Under the pieces are notes generated by a model. It saw only the letters and a program-made list of their open reading frames with translations, made no database searches and had not been told where the DNA came from. Below, one piece after another: positions 1 through 9,580 of a stretch of DNA of 64,000 bases; the first letter of the stretch is position 1; every line of letters starts with the position of its first letter. The translations under genes and the position numbers were made by a program. This stretch comes from Mycobacterium marinum (GTDB lineage: Bacteria; Actinomycetota; Actinomycetes; Mycobacteriales; Mycobacteriaceae), in assembly GCF_003391395.1 (NCBI RefSeq), contig NZ_CP024190.1, positions 3,658,001 to 3,722,000 of the forward strand. Direction: 5' to 3'.

Positions 1-217
1 TCCAGCGCACCAAATCCCCGCTGCGATACATCCGCGACCCAGCAGGCCCGAACGGACACGCCACAAACCGCTGCGCGGTCAACCCCACCCGACCCCGATA
101 CCCCCGCGCCACCTGCGCACCGGCAACATACAACTCACCAGCCACCCCCACCGGCACCGGACACAACCCCGCATCCAACACAAACACCCGCACATTGCCC
201 AACGGGCCACCAATCGG
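1..217 (-). repeat. Intragenic repeat copy in NRPS module 2 adenylation domain
   Basis: By eye, bases 1-217 are identical to 4455-4671 in module 1 (offset 4454). The segment encodes the GNVRVFVLD...YRSGDLVRW part of the adenylation domain. Identity stops abruptly after position 217. Confidence 0.9.
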
Positions 218-1713
218 CACCGACCCGCCATCGAGTCCATCCGCGGCAGTAATCGGATACATCGTCGCGGCAACGGTGCCCTCGGTAGGCCCATAGGCGT
301 TGACAATGGTCAGCTGTGGATGGGCGACCAGCACCTTGCCGACTGCCACCGGCGACAGCACATCACCGCCGGTGACCAGGTGATCCATCTGCTCAAGGCA
401 GTCCGGGGTTTCGTCCGCCAACTGATGCAACAATGCGGTCGGCACGAACATAGATGTCACGCCGCGGTCGGTGATGAGCCACCGTAGGGCCGCCACGTCC
501 ATTTGGCCCGCCCACACCACCAGAGCATTGCCCCTGAGTAGCGCCGGCCACACCTCAAGCACCGAGGCGTCAAACCCTGGCGACGCGGCCATCGCGACCC
601 GGCCCTGCGCAGCTCCTTGCAGCCAGCCGCACAACACCGCCATATTAATCACGTTGTGATGGGTGATGGCAACGGCTTTGGGGTGTCCGGTGGATCCGGA
701 GGTGTACATGATGTAGGCCAGGTTGTCCGGTCCTGGCTGCGGGCAGTCCCGGTCGCGGTGCGCGGGGGTGGCCTCGATCCCGGTCTCGGCGCCATGGTGC
801 GCAACCTCGCTGGTGTCGAGGATCAGTACAGCGACACCCGTGTCGGGCAATGTTGGGGCGGTGGGGGTGTCAGTGATCAGCAGTTCGGGAGCGGCGTCGG
901 TGAGAATGTAGGCGCTGCGCTCGCTGGGATAGTTCGGGTCGATCGGCAGGTACGCAGCACCGGTTTTGGCGATCGCCAGCAACGCAACCACCAACCGAGC
1001 CGAGCGGGGCAAAGCCACCGCAACAATGGCTTCCGGACCTGCCCCACGAGCGGCCAAACCGCGGGCCAAATCGGTTGCCCGATCATCGAGTTCGCGGTAG
1101 GTCAGCATCTCCAGGTCGTCGTGGACCGCCGCCGACTCGGGAACGCGAGCAACCTGCGCGGCAAACAGTTCCGCGATGGTGGTTTCGGGGATTGCGGTGG
1201 CGGTGTCGTTGCACTCGACCAGAAGCCGTTGACGTTCGGCGGGGTCGATGATCTCGACCAGATCGATCTGTTGTTGGGGGTTGGTGGTGACGATGTCGAG
1301 GATGTGGAGGTAGGAGGTGGCGAACTTTTCGATGGTGTCGCGGTCAAACAGGTCGGTGGCGTATTCGATGGTCCCGGCGAGTGGTTGGGGATCTTTGGTG
1401 GGTGAGGGCAGATCGACCAGATTGATGAACAGATCAAACTTGGCGGTGTGGGTGGGTGGGTTCAGTATTTCGATGCCCAGCCCGGGGGAGGACTCGATGG
1501 CGGGAAGAGGGTTGTTTTGCAGCGCGAATGATATTTGGAACAGGGGGTGATGCGCGGTGGAGCGTGATGGGTTGAGCAGTTCCACCAGCCGCTCGAACGG
1601 GGCGTCTTGGTTCTCGTAGGCGGCCAACGCTTTATCGCGGACCTGTTCGAGTAGTTCACCGAAGCTCGGGTTGCCGGAGGTGTTGACCCGCAACACCCAG
1701 GTGTTGACAAAAA
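1..1713 (-). CDS. Non-ribosomal peptide synthetase, continuation after frameshift (partial)
   Basis: Reading in the shifted frame, the minus strand stays open from about 1713 to the window edge and continues the second condensation domain (GTIEYATDLFD, then a linker) into a second adenylation domain. This has TYREL near 1105, YTSGSTG near 700, AYGPTEGT near 280 and GELYVAG near 150, and is cut off at YRSGDLVRW. It is therefore module 2 of the same synthetase, not a separate gene. No start codon with a ribosome-binding site was seen at its 5' end. The adenylation pocket region (FDASVLEVW) differs from that of module 1 (FDVSAWELWG), so the two modules probably take different substrates. Both keep the Asp typical of alpha-amino-acid activators. 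The downstream modules lie outside the window. Confidence 0.8.
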
Positions 1714-4700
1714 CCCGATCAGATCGTTGAGCGCATCATCGGTACGTCCGGCGATCGGCCCGCCGATCGTCAAATCGTCACCGGCTCCGAGTTTGTGCAG
1801 CAGCACCATCAACGCGGCTTGCAGCACCATCGACGGGGTGGTGCCGCTCTGACGGGCCAACGCCTCGATACGTGTCCGCAGTCCCGCGTCGATGTTCAAC
1901 GCGACCTGGTCGCCGCGGAATGATTGTTGTGGGGGGCGGGGCCGATCCGTCGGCAACACAATGTGTTTGGGCGCATCAGCCAACTCGGCACGCCAGTAGT
2001 CGAACTGCTGGGACAAGACGCTATCGGGATCGTCCTCACTACCCAGGACGTCGTGTTGCCACAACGTGTAATCGGCGTACTGCACCGCCAGCGGCGCCCA
2101 ATCCGGGGCCCGCCCAACAAGACGCGCCGTATACGCGGTGGCCACATCCCGGGCTAACGGCACCATCGAAGCCCCATCGGCGGCGATGTGATGAACCACC
2201 ACCACCAAAACATGCTCAGTGCTCGACACCTGCAATAGCTGGGCCCGGATCGGGATTTCGGTGGCCAGATCGAACCGATACCCCACGGTGTCGGCGGCCG
2301 CCGTGATCAACTCGTCAGAGGTCACTTCGGTGACGGTCACCGGCACGTCGAGGTCTTCGGCCGGCAGGACCTGTTGGCAGGCGATGCCGTCGGTTTCGGT
2401 GAACAGGGTGCGCAGACTTTCATGGCGGGCCACCACATCAACGATCGCCGCGCACAGCGCCGCAGCATCGATCTCGCCGGTCAACCGCACCGCCAACGGG
2501 ATGTTGTAGGTCGCCGACGGACCCTCATATTTATGCAGGAACCACAACCGAGTCTGGGCATAGGACAACGGCAACCGCGCCGGACGCTCCCGCGCCACCA
2601 ACGCCGCACGCACCCGCGCACCGCCATGCACCGAAATCCATTGGGCGAGTTCAGCGACGGTGGGGGCGTTGAACACCGCCCGGATGGGGACTTCGACGTT
2701 GAGTTCGGCGCGGATCCGGGCGACGAGCCGGGTGACCGATAGTGAGTGTCCACCGAGGTCGAAGAACCGGTCATCAATGCCGACCTGAGCGACGCCGAGG
2801 ACCTCGGCGAACAAGCCCGCCAACACTGCTTCACGCTGATCACGCGGTCCGCGGTAGGCCGCCGTGCTGGTGAACTGCGGGGCCGGCAGCGCGCGCCGAT
2901 CCAGCTTGCCGTTCGCCGTCAACGGCAACCCCTCCACCACCATCACCGCCGCCGGCACCATGTACTCCGGCAACCGCTCCCCCACCCACCGACGCACCTC
3001 GTTAGCCAACTCGATCGCCGAGGGGTCATTGACGTAACCGGCCAAAGAACCGATCGGCGCGCCGGGCAGATACAGATCCGACAACGCAGGCAGCGGTTGA
3101 GCATCAAGCGAATCGACGAGCAACACGTCCATCAGACCGGGAGTCGAGGAGAAGGTCACCGCGACGCTGTATCCGGCTTCTCGCCCAAGCTGATGCAAGT
3201 GATGTGGCAACACCGCATCCGACGGGGAAGGGTCTGCACCTATCTGGCTGACCAGCACGCGGTCACCGGCCTGGGCCAGCGCGTGAGCCATCGCCACATC
3301 CGGCCATACCGCCTCGTGGGGTATCCCGCTAACCCGCAACCCCGCCGGGCGGTGCTCCTGCAAATACTCACCCAGCGCAGCCGGACCGCCAAACCGTTGC
3401 CACGGCAAGGCCGAAAGACCCGCCAACGACCGAACCCCTACCGGCCCTTTACGCAGCACCACCTCATAGCGGTAACAGCTGAGCTCGTTGACCGCCTGCA
3501 TCCGCTTGAGCTGTATGTCCACCGCCGCGATATCGGGCAGATACTGCGGCAGGGCGGAAAAGAATTCCGGCGCCAACAACAACTCTTGCTCGGCAAGCAT
3601 CTCCCTACGCACCCGCTCACGCATCACCGCGGCAGCATCGTTGGCCCCGGCGGTGCCGGTGCACAGCACCTTGGTGGTAAACGCCCTCAACAACCCCAGA
3701 TTGCGCACATCACCGATAAACAACGCCCCGCCCGGCGCCAACAACCGCATCGCCACCGCCAGCACATCAAGCAGATACCCCGCGCTCGGGAAGTACTGGA
3801 TCACCGAGTTGAGCACCACCACGTCGAAATGGCCCGCCGGCAACCCCTCGGCGCTATCGGCAGGCTGCACCCGTAACCGCACCCGATCACCCCACGGCCG
3901 CGACACCACCGCCGCCTGCAACATCTCAATCGTCGACGCAGAAAAGTCGGTACCCCAATACTCCACACAGTCGGGGGCAAGCTGGGCAAGCAACAACCCC
4001 GTACCGACACCGATCTCCAAGACCCGCCCCGGACTCAACCCCACGATCCGCTCCACCGCGGCCGCACGCCATTCACCCATCTGATCCAACGGGATCGGCG
4101 CCCCCGTATAACTGCTAACCCAGCCCCGGAAATCCTCCCCCAACACCGCCGGCACCTGCGACGCCAACCCCGAATACACCCCGCCATACACCTGTGCCCA
4201 CTGCTGCACCAGCCCGGCCTCTCGCGCCGCGTCACGCGCGAGCAACGCCTCCCGATCGGGCACGATGTAGCCCACCAACTGCTTGTCGCTGATGCCCTCA
4301 AGACCACCCGAGGTGCTGTAGGCGGCGACTGCTGCCTGAGCCACCCGCGGATGAGCCGCCAGCACCGCCTCGACCTCACCCGGTTCAATCCGAAACCCGC
4401 GGATCTTGACCTGATCATCGGCGCGGCCCACAAACTCCAACACCCCCGAGCTGTTCCAGCGCACCAAATCCCCGCTGCGATACATCCGCGACCCAGCAGG
4501 CCCGAACGGACACGCCACAAACCGCTGCGCGGTCAACCCCACCCGACCCCGATACCCCCGCGCCACCTGCGCACCGGCAACATACAACTCACCAGCCACC
4601 CCCACCGGCACCGGACACAACCCCGCATCCAACACAAACACCCGCACATTGCCCAACGGGCCACCAATCGGGGAGACGCCGCCTTCGGCGTCCTCGCCGG

Positions 4701-7038
4701 AGAGCTCCAGATACGTGGTATGCACCGTCGTTTCGGTGATCCCGTACATGTTGATCAAGGCCGGCGCCTGCTCACCCTGCCCCGGATACCAACCCCGTAA
4801 CCGAGACGGGTCTAGCGCCTCCCCAGCGAAAACCACCATCCGCAATGCGGAACTCTCTGCGCTAGCCGGGAGTTCGCGCTGCACACGGATCAATTCATAA
4901 AACGCCGACGGCGTCTGACTGAGCACCGTGATGCGCTCATCGACCACAAGCTGCCACAGTTCTCGCGGTGATCGCACCACCTCCCACGGCACCACCACAG
5001 CCTGGGCTCCGTGCAGCAGCGCTCCCCACAACTCCCACGCCGAGACATCGAACGCCGGCGAATGACACCACGCCCACACATCGGTGTCGGTCAAACCACG
5101 CCACCACCCGAAACCGGTAAACAATGCCACCACGTTGCGGTGGGTGATGGCCACGGGTTTGGGGTGTCCGGTGGATCCGGAGGTGTACATGATGTAGGCC
5201 AGGTTGTCCGGTCCTGGCCCCAGGCTGTCCTGGTAGCAGTACCCGGGGACGGCCTCGATCCCGCGGTCGGAGACCTCGGTGGTGTCGAGGGTGGTGTCGA
5301 GGATCAGCACAGCGACACCCGTGTCGGGCAATGTTGGGGCGGTGGGGGTGTCAGTGATCAGCAATTGGGGAGCGGCGTCGCTGAGAATGTAGGCGCTGCG
5401 CTCGCTGGGATAGTTCGGGTCGATCGGCAGGTACGCAGCACCGGTTTTGGCGATCGCCAGCAACGCAACCACCAACCGAGCCGAGCGGGGCAAAGCCACC
5501 GCAACAATAACTTCCGGACCTGCCCCACGAGCGGCCAAACCACGGGCCAAATCGGATGCCCGAACATCGAGTTCGCGGTAGGTCAGCATCTCCAGGTCGT
5601 CGTGGACCGCCGCCGACTCGGGAACGCGAGCAACCTGCGCGCCAAACAGTTCCGGGATAGTCGCCTCGGGGATAGCGGTGGCGGTGTCGTTGCACTCGAC
5701 CAGCAGCCGTTGACGTTCGACAGGATCGATGATCTCGACCAGATCGACCCGTCGCTGCGGTTCGGCGCTAACTGCGCGCAAAAATGAAACCAAGTGATCC
5801 GCTAAACGGATCAGGTCCTCGTTGGCGTACAGCAGTCCATTTCCATCAATTTGGATGTAAACACTGCCGGGCTCTCCGTTGTTGAGTTCGCGCGCATCGT
5901 AATATATAGAAATTAGTAGATCGTCGCAGGCCCCAAAAGATCCGTCCCGAAAAGCCCCATGACTATCAGGAAGCTCGTGTGTCTCGGAAAAAAAGGGCAG
6001 CACGTTGATAACCGGCCCAAATTGACTTCTTTGCATTTGAAGGCGCCCGATATCCCGAATTTCCGTTACCGGATAGCGGGAATGCCTGAGTACTGAGCTG
6101 ATCTCTCGACCAAGAACACTTGCGAAGTTTGAAAATCCGACACCGGATGGGACATTTACTCGCACCGGAACGGTATTCGACAGCAGGCATGGCGTTTTCC
6201 GTGCGATACCGAACCTATTAGCGACCGCCAGTCGAACCGAAAACTCGGACGTTGATGACAATCGGCTAAGACATCCGGCCACCGCGGCAATGAAAAAAAC
6301 GGGCAGCAACGTGCCGGCGCCATCAGCGGCAGCATGCAAGCGCCCCGGAACCTCTCCAGTCAGAATCGTGCTGTAGCGCAGGGTTGCCGCGCGCGGCGCA
6401 GTTGGGCGCCGAATGGCATTCAGCGGCTCCGGCCATGCGCGCGTGTAACTAGTCCAAAATTCTTTATCGGAAGTATATCTTTCAGAGAGTTTATAACGCG
6501 AATCATATTCGGCGACCGCCTCGGGGCTACAATACGCAGATCGAGGAATGCTGCTGCCTGATTTCAACGCTGTATATATTTCGGCTACCCGCCGTACGGC
6601 AATGAGTGTTGAAAATCCATCGCAAACAATATGGTGAACTACCAAAAAGACAAAATGGCGTAGCTCATTTAGCTTGATCAGTCCAGCTCGGCCCAATAGG
6701 CCATGACTTAGATCGAAGGAGGTTCCTCTTATTTCTAAAATGATGCTTTGAGCAGCGGCATCCGGGTCGGGTGCATCACTGACGTCGAAGAATTCCGGTT
6801 CCCACGATTCCGGGCCGCACAATACTTGATGAAGCCCATCCTGGTCTTCAAGAAATCGAACACGCAGCGTATGCGCCTCACGACCGTGGTGGCGCAATGC
6901 TACAGCCATCATATCGTGATCTATTGGACCGGATACCTCGAAGCAGATAGACACATTATTGGGTAGATCCGGAACCAATTTCTGCGCAAACCATAAAGCT
7001 TCTTGCGCAGATGAGGCTCTAACTCTATCCACCAACAT
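1462..7038 (-). CDS. Non-ribosomal peptide synthetase, first part (C-A-nMT-T-C), ends at a frameshift
   Basis: Assembly-line enzyme that activates and condenses amino acids. Residue positions are counted from a GTG at 7053. Domains in order: condensation domain with HHIVCDG near residue 142; adenylation domain with YTSGSTG near 622 and YGITET; an embedded SAM methyltransferase (VLEIGVGTG near 1010) between adenylation motifs A8 and A10, the usual site of N-methyltransferases; A10 NGKLDR near 1383; carrier-protein LGGHSL near 1436; second condensation domain with HHIAADG near 1622. An N-terminal condensation domain can mark acyl-primed (lipopeptide) systems; that is inference. I prefer the ATG at 7038, which has GAGGTGG just upstream. 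The frame is lost near 1709-1713 and the last ~80 codons to the stop at 1462 are out-of-frame. The first ~430 codons are much more AT-rich than the rest. Product unknown. Confidence 0.9.
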   Translation of the reverse strand: MLVDRVRASSAQEALWFAQKLVPDLPNNVSICFEVSGPIDHDMMAVALRHHGREAHTLRVRFLEDQDGLHQVLCGPESWEPEFFDVSDAPDPDAAAQSIILEIRGTSFDLSHGLLGRAGLIKLNELRHFVFLVVHHIVCDGFSTLIAVRRVAEIYTALKSGSSIPRSAYCSPEAVAEYDSRYKLSERYTSDKEFWTSYTRAWPEPLNAIRRPTAPRAATLRYSTILTGEVPGRLHAAADGAGTLLPVFFIAAVAGCLSRLSSTSEFSVRLAVANRFGIARKTPCLLSNTVPVRVNVPSGVGFSNFASVLGREISSVLRHSRYPVTEIRDIGRLQMQRSQFGPVINVLPFFSETHELPDSHGAFRDGSFGACDDLLISIYYDARELNNGEPGSVYIQIDGNGLLYANEDLIRLADHLVSFLRAVSAEPQRRVDLVEIIDPVERQRLLVECNDTATAIPEATIPELFGAQVARVPESAAVHDDLEMLTYRELDVRASDLARGLAARGAGPEVIVAVALPRSARLVVALLAIAKTGAAYLPIDPNYPSERSAYILSDAAPQLLITDTPTAPTLPDTGVAVLILDTTLDTTEVSDRGIEAVPGYCYQDSLGPGPDNLAYIMYTSGSTGHPKPVAITHRNVVALFTGFGWWRGLTDTDVWAWCHSPAFDVSAWELWGALLHGAQAVVVPWEVVRSPRELWQLVVDERITVLSQTPSAFYELIRVQRELPASAESSALRMVVFAGEALDPSRLRGWYPGQGEQAPALINMYGITETTVHTTYLELSGEDAEGGVSPIGGPLGNVRVFVLDAGLCPVPVGVAGELYVAGAQVARGYRGRVGLTAQRFVACPFGPAGSRMYRSGDLVRWNSSGVLEFVGRADDQVKIRGFRIEPGEVEAVLAAHPRVAQAAVAAYSTSGGLEGISDKQLVGYIVPDREALLARDAAREAGLVQQWAQVYGGVYSGLASQVPAVLGEDFRGWVSSYTGAPIPLDQMGEWRAAAVERIVGLSPGRVLEIGVGTGLLLAQLAPDCVEYWGTDFSASTIEMLQAAVVSRPWGDRVRLRVQPADSAEGLPAGHFDVVVLNSVIQYFPSAGYLLDVLAVAMRLLAPGGALFIGDVRNLGLLRAFTTKVLCTGTAGANDAAAVMRERVRREMLAEQELLLAPEFFSALPQYLPDIAAVDIQLKRMQAVNELSCYRYEVVLRKGPVGVRSLAGLSALPWQRFGGPAALGEYLQEHRPAGLRVSGIPHEAVWPDVAMAHALAQAGDRVLVSQIGADPSPSDAVLPHHLHQLGREAGYSVAVTFSSTPGLMDVLLVDSLDAQPLPALSDLYLPGAPIGSLAGYVNDPSAIELANEVRRWVGERLPEYMVPAAVMVVEGLPLTANGKLDRRALPAPQFTSTAAYRGPRDQREAVLAGLFAEVLGVAQVGIDDRFFDLGGHSLSVTRLVARIRAELNVEVPIRAVFNAPTVAELAQWISVHGGARVRAALVARERPARLPLSYAQTRLWFLHKYEGPSATYNIPLAVRLTGEIDAAALCAAIVDVVARHESLRTLFTETDGIACQQVLPAEDLDVPVTVTEVTSDELITAAADTVGYRFDLATEIPIRAQLLQVSSTEHVLVVVVHHIAADGASMVPLARDVATAYTARLVGRAPDWAPLAVQYADYTLWQHDVLGSEDDPDSVLSQQFDYWRAELADAPKHIVLPTDRPRPPQQSFRGDQVALNIDAGLRTRIEALARQSGTTPSMVLQAALMVLLHKLGAGDDLTIGGPIAGRTDDALNDLIGFLSTPGCCGSTPPATRASVNYSNRSAIKRWPPTRTKTPRSSGWWNCSTHHAPPRITPCSKYHSRCKTTLFPPSSPPPGWASKY
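1709..1713 (-). other. Probable single-base frameshift in NRPS (A5 run; T5 on coding strand)
   Basis: The coding strand reads G-G-G then five T, then G-T-C-A-A-C. Six T would give the expected condensation-domain continuation GFFVNTWVLRVNT and join the two open frames exactly. Either a true one-base loss in a homopolymer or a sequencing/assembly error. Confidence 0.75.
4455..4671 (-). repeat. Intragenic repeat copy in NRPS module 1 adenylation domain
   Basis: Partner of the segment at 1-217. A second pair of near-identical stretches lies at about 655-1260 and 5145-5745 (for example a run of more than 100 identical bases starting at 902 and 5383), covering the N-terminal half of both adenylation domains. 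The substrate-pocket part between the two pairs is divergent. Confidence 0.9.
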
Positions 7039-7077
7039 CACCACCTCATGCACCAGTCGAAAATGATTAGGAACGGC

Positions 7078-7527
7078 TCACAGCGCATCGGCGGCGCCGA
7101 ACAGGTCCCGACCGGAAATTGGTCCGGAAACCGACTCGGCTAGAGCGCCGGGGACGGGCTGCGCCGGATCGGACCCCAGTCCAACAATGCTGTTGACCGC
7201 GTCGACGTGCACCACCTTCGCCGAATGGCCACAACGCTCCTCTTCGCCAACGATGAGGTACGACATGATGATGACCAGATCGCCCGGCGCAATAAGATGT
7301 GCTGCCGCGCCATTTATTCCGACGACACCGGAACCCCCAGGACCCGCGATCGCGTAGGTGACCAGTCGCGCTCCGTTGGTGATGTCGAGGACGTGGACCT
7401 GTTCGCCTTCAACAATCCCGGATGCCGCCATGAGGTCGGCGTCGAGAGTGATCGATCCAACGTAGTTCAAGTCGGCCTGTGTGACGGTGGCGCGATGAAT
7501 CTTCCCTCCAAGGACCGTCCGCTGCAA
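7078..7527 (-). CDS. panD: Aspartate 1-decarboxylase (PanD-like), NRPS-linked
   Basis: Pyruvoyl-dependent enzyme making beta-alanine from L-aspartate. The 149-residue protein has the family N-terminus (KIHRATVTQADL), the self-cleavage site YVGS with Gly24-Ser25 where Ser25 becomes the pyruvoyl group, and the core NGARLVTYAI and GINGAAAHL. The TTG start at 7527 is preceded by GAGGAG with 5-base spacing, a strong ribosome-binding site. It ends 39 bases before the NRPS start on the same strand, so the two are probably co-transcribed. The housekeeping mycobacterial panD normally sits with panC, so this is likely a second copy serving the synthetase. Its C-terminal tail is longer than and different from what I recall for the M. 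tuberculosis enzyme (about 139 residues). Confidence 0.88.
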   Translation of the reverse strand: MQRTVLGGKIHRATVTQADLNYVGSITLDADLMAASGIVEGEQVHVLDITNGARLVTYAIAGPGGSGVVGINGAAAHLIAPGDLVIIMSYLIVGEEERCGHSAKVVHVDAVNSIVGLGSDPAQPVPGALAESVSGPISGRDLFGAADAL

Positions 7528-7770
7528 TCTGACTCCTCAGTGAATTGACCATCGTTTCGGGCTCACCGGTCACGAATACGTTTGTTCCACAAATGCCGCC
7601 GCGACACCAAAATGTCTGTCGGCTCAGCGGCCACTACGTCGGTTAAATCCCCCTGTCCCCGAATCGACGGAGCTGCTGTCCACAAACCGGGTCGGCGGCA
7701 GCCGAATACTGACTAGAGCGCGGCAAGGTGGGTCCCAGTCATCGTCGCAACACATGATGGCCTGGCGAGT

Positions 7771-8520
7771 CTAGCAAGAGGGTGAAAAGCTCGGCGGGAC
7801 TTCGGTTGACGGGGCCCCAGCTTCCGGGCCGACTTCTATGAGAGCTTTTGGTTGGTGGTTTCCCGGTGCATTTTGGAAGGCCTTGGCGGTGAGGTCGTTC
7901 AATGCGCTGTGAGGTCGGTCGGTGGTGCATTCGGTGCACCAGTCCTCGGCGAGAACCTGGGCTTCGAGCAGACTACCGAAGGTTTCGGAGGTCAGGAATT
8001 CGTCGCGAAAGCGCCCGTTGAAGGATTCGCAAATGCCCGTTTTCCCACGGTGCGCCGGATTCGATAAGAACGGTGCCTACCGCGCCGAAGCGAGCCCAAT
8101 CAGCCAGGGCGTGACTGGTCAGTTCGGGTCCGTTGGCCATCCGGATGTGTTCGGGCTTGCGGCCCGTGGTCAGGATCAGCCCATCAGAATGATCGGTGGT
8201 CTGATCGGCGTTCCAGGATCGTCGTGGCCGGGTGGCCAACGCCTCGCGGGTGAACTCGTCAATGACGTTGCAGAAGCGCAGCTGAAGGCCATCGACGGTC
8301 AGGTCGTGCTGATAGTCCAGCGCCCACACATGATCGGGGCGGGCAGCGACCCTGGCGCTGTGGCCCCCGCGCCAGGGCCCAGGCGCATGCACTTGCGGGT
8401 CTTCGGCCGACGTTGCAGCCGTTCGTCTTTCCACAATCGGTGCGTGCGTTTCGGATTGACTACCAGGCCTGGTGGTTTCCAGGGACGATCGCAACTCTTC
8501 TCTAGATTCTGGAGGTTGTG
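7771..8520 (-). pseudogene. Decayed IS3-family transposase (OrfB) remnant
   Basis: Fragments in shifted frames add up to an IS3-type integrase. From the 5' side: PGLVVNPKRTHRLWKDERL near 8430-8490, then DHVWALDYQHDLTVDG and CNVIDEFTREALA, MANGPELTSHAL and PWENG near 8060, then after a one-base slip ESFNGRFRDEFLT and DRPHSALNDLTAKAF, ending at TAG 7771-7773. At least two frameshifts separate these pieces and the N-terminus is missing where IS30-like sequence begins. Clearly non-functional. The DDE acidic residues can still be traced (D in ALDYQHD, the NGPE block, E in PWENG). Confidence 0.8.
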
Positions 8521-9408
8521 TTGGCATCGTCGCGTCGGGTGAAGAAGGGGCCAGGGCGTCGCCCATCGCCGCACCACCGTGCGGAGAGCACGTCAGCATC
8601 GGCAACGAGTGGACACGAACAGCGAGCTCCGCGCCGTGATCGGCGAGCTGCTTGCTCAGCGGTGGAGCCCGCAACAGATCAGCCGTCATCTCCGGCTGCG
8701 CTTCCCCGACGACCCGTAGATGCGGCTGTGCCACGAAAGCATCTACCAAGCTGTGTATCAACCGAATTCGTGTTTCCTGCACCCCTCGCGTTTGGCACCG
8801 CACCGACGCTCACCGTTGCGCACCGGTCGAGATCACCGCCGAGCACACCACCGCCAACAGCGCCGGCGCGGCCGTTTCCAACAGCCGATGCTGACCATCC
8901 ACGACCGGCCGTTCCCGCCCGTCGACCGATCAGAGGCAGGGCACCGGGAGGGTGACCTCATCATCGTTGACAACCACCACTCAGCGATCGGCACGCTAGT
9001 CGAGCGTCAGACCCGAATGCTACGACTGCTACACCTGCCCCGCGCCCACTCCGACTCGCTCCACGGAGCCCTGGTAGCCCGCATACAGGATCTGCCGACG
9101 GCTCTCATGCGGTCTATCACCTGGGACCAGGGCACCGAGATGGCACGCCATCTGGCACCACGAAGAAGCGCGGAGCGCCGGTGTACTTCTGCGATTCCCG
9201 ATCACCCTGGCAACGGGGTAGCAACGAGAACACCAACGGACCGCTGCGCGACTACTTCCCGAAGGGCGTGACGCCTATCAGTCACCCGCCAGCGCACCTG
9301 CAGGCCGTCGAGGACGACCTCAATCACCGTCCGCTTCGAGACCGTTGTCCCGCCGACCTATTCGCCGCCCTGATAGCCTCGCAGAATCCGCCGGTGTTGC
9401 GACGTTGA
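8521..9408 (+). pseudogene. Decayed IS30-family transposase remnant
   Basis: Pieces of an IS30 transposase: AQRWSPQQISRHLRLRFPDD, then an in-frame TAG at 8717-8719, then HESIYQAVYQ, RFQQPMLTIHDRP, GHREGDLIIVDNHHSAIGTL, RSITWDQGTEMA, and after a frameshift near 9150-9180 VYFCDSRSPWQRGSNENTNG and ADLFAALIASQ to a TGA at 9406-9408. The catalytic region (GDLI, DQGTEM, ENTNG) is recognisable, but one stop and at least one frameshift break it. It abuts the IS3 remnant on the opposite strand at about 8520, suggesting that the IS30 element inserted into, or recombined with, the IS3 element. Confidence 0.8.
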
Positions 9409-9580
9409 CTTGAAACCACCCCGTCGTCAACAGGAACTCTGCGTTCCACACGGACACTTGCTTCCCCTCCCGACAACACCGGCGCGTTGCCAGGCCAGGA
9501 CGCCCTTGGTACCTTGCACCACCAGCGGCGGCTCAGCTGCTTTGCAGCCGTGAGTCGACGATCTGAAAGGCAGGCGATAG

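Noticed and set aside
2746..3876. 376-codon plus-strand open frame in the NRPS region
   Set aside because: Antisense to carrier, adenylation and methyltransferase domains; no recognisable motifs.
7973..8803. A 276-codon minus-strand frame read as one intact transposase
   Set aside because: Only its middle matches IS3 OrfB; the N-terminal ~90 codons are antisense to IS30 sequence and the C-terminus leaves the true frame after PWENG.
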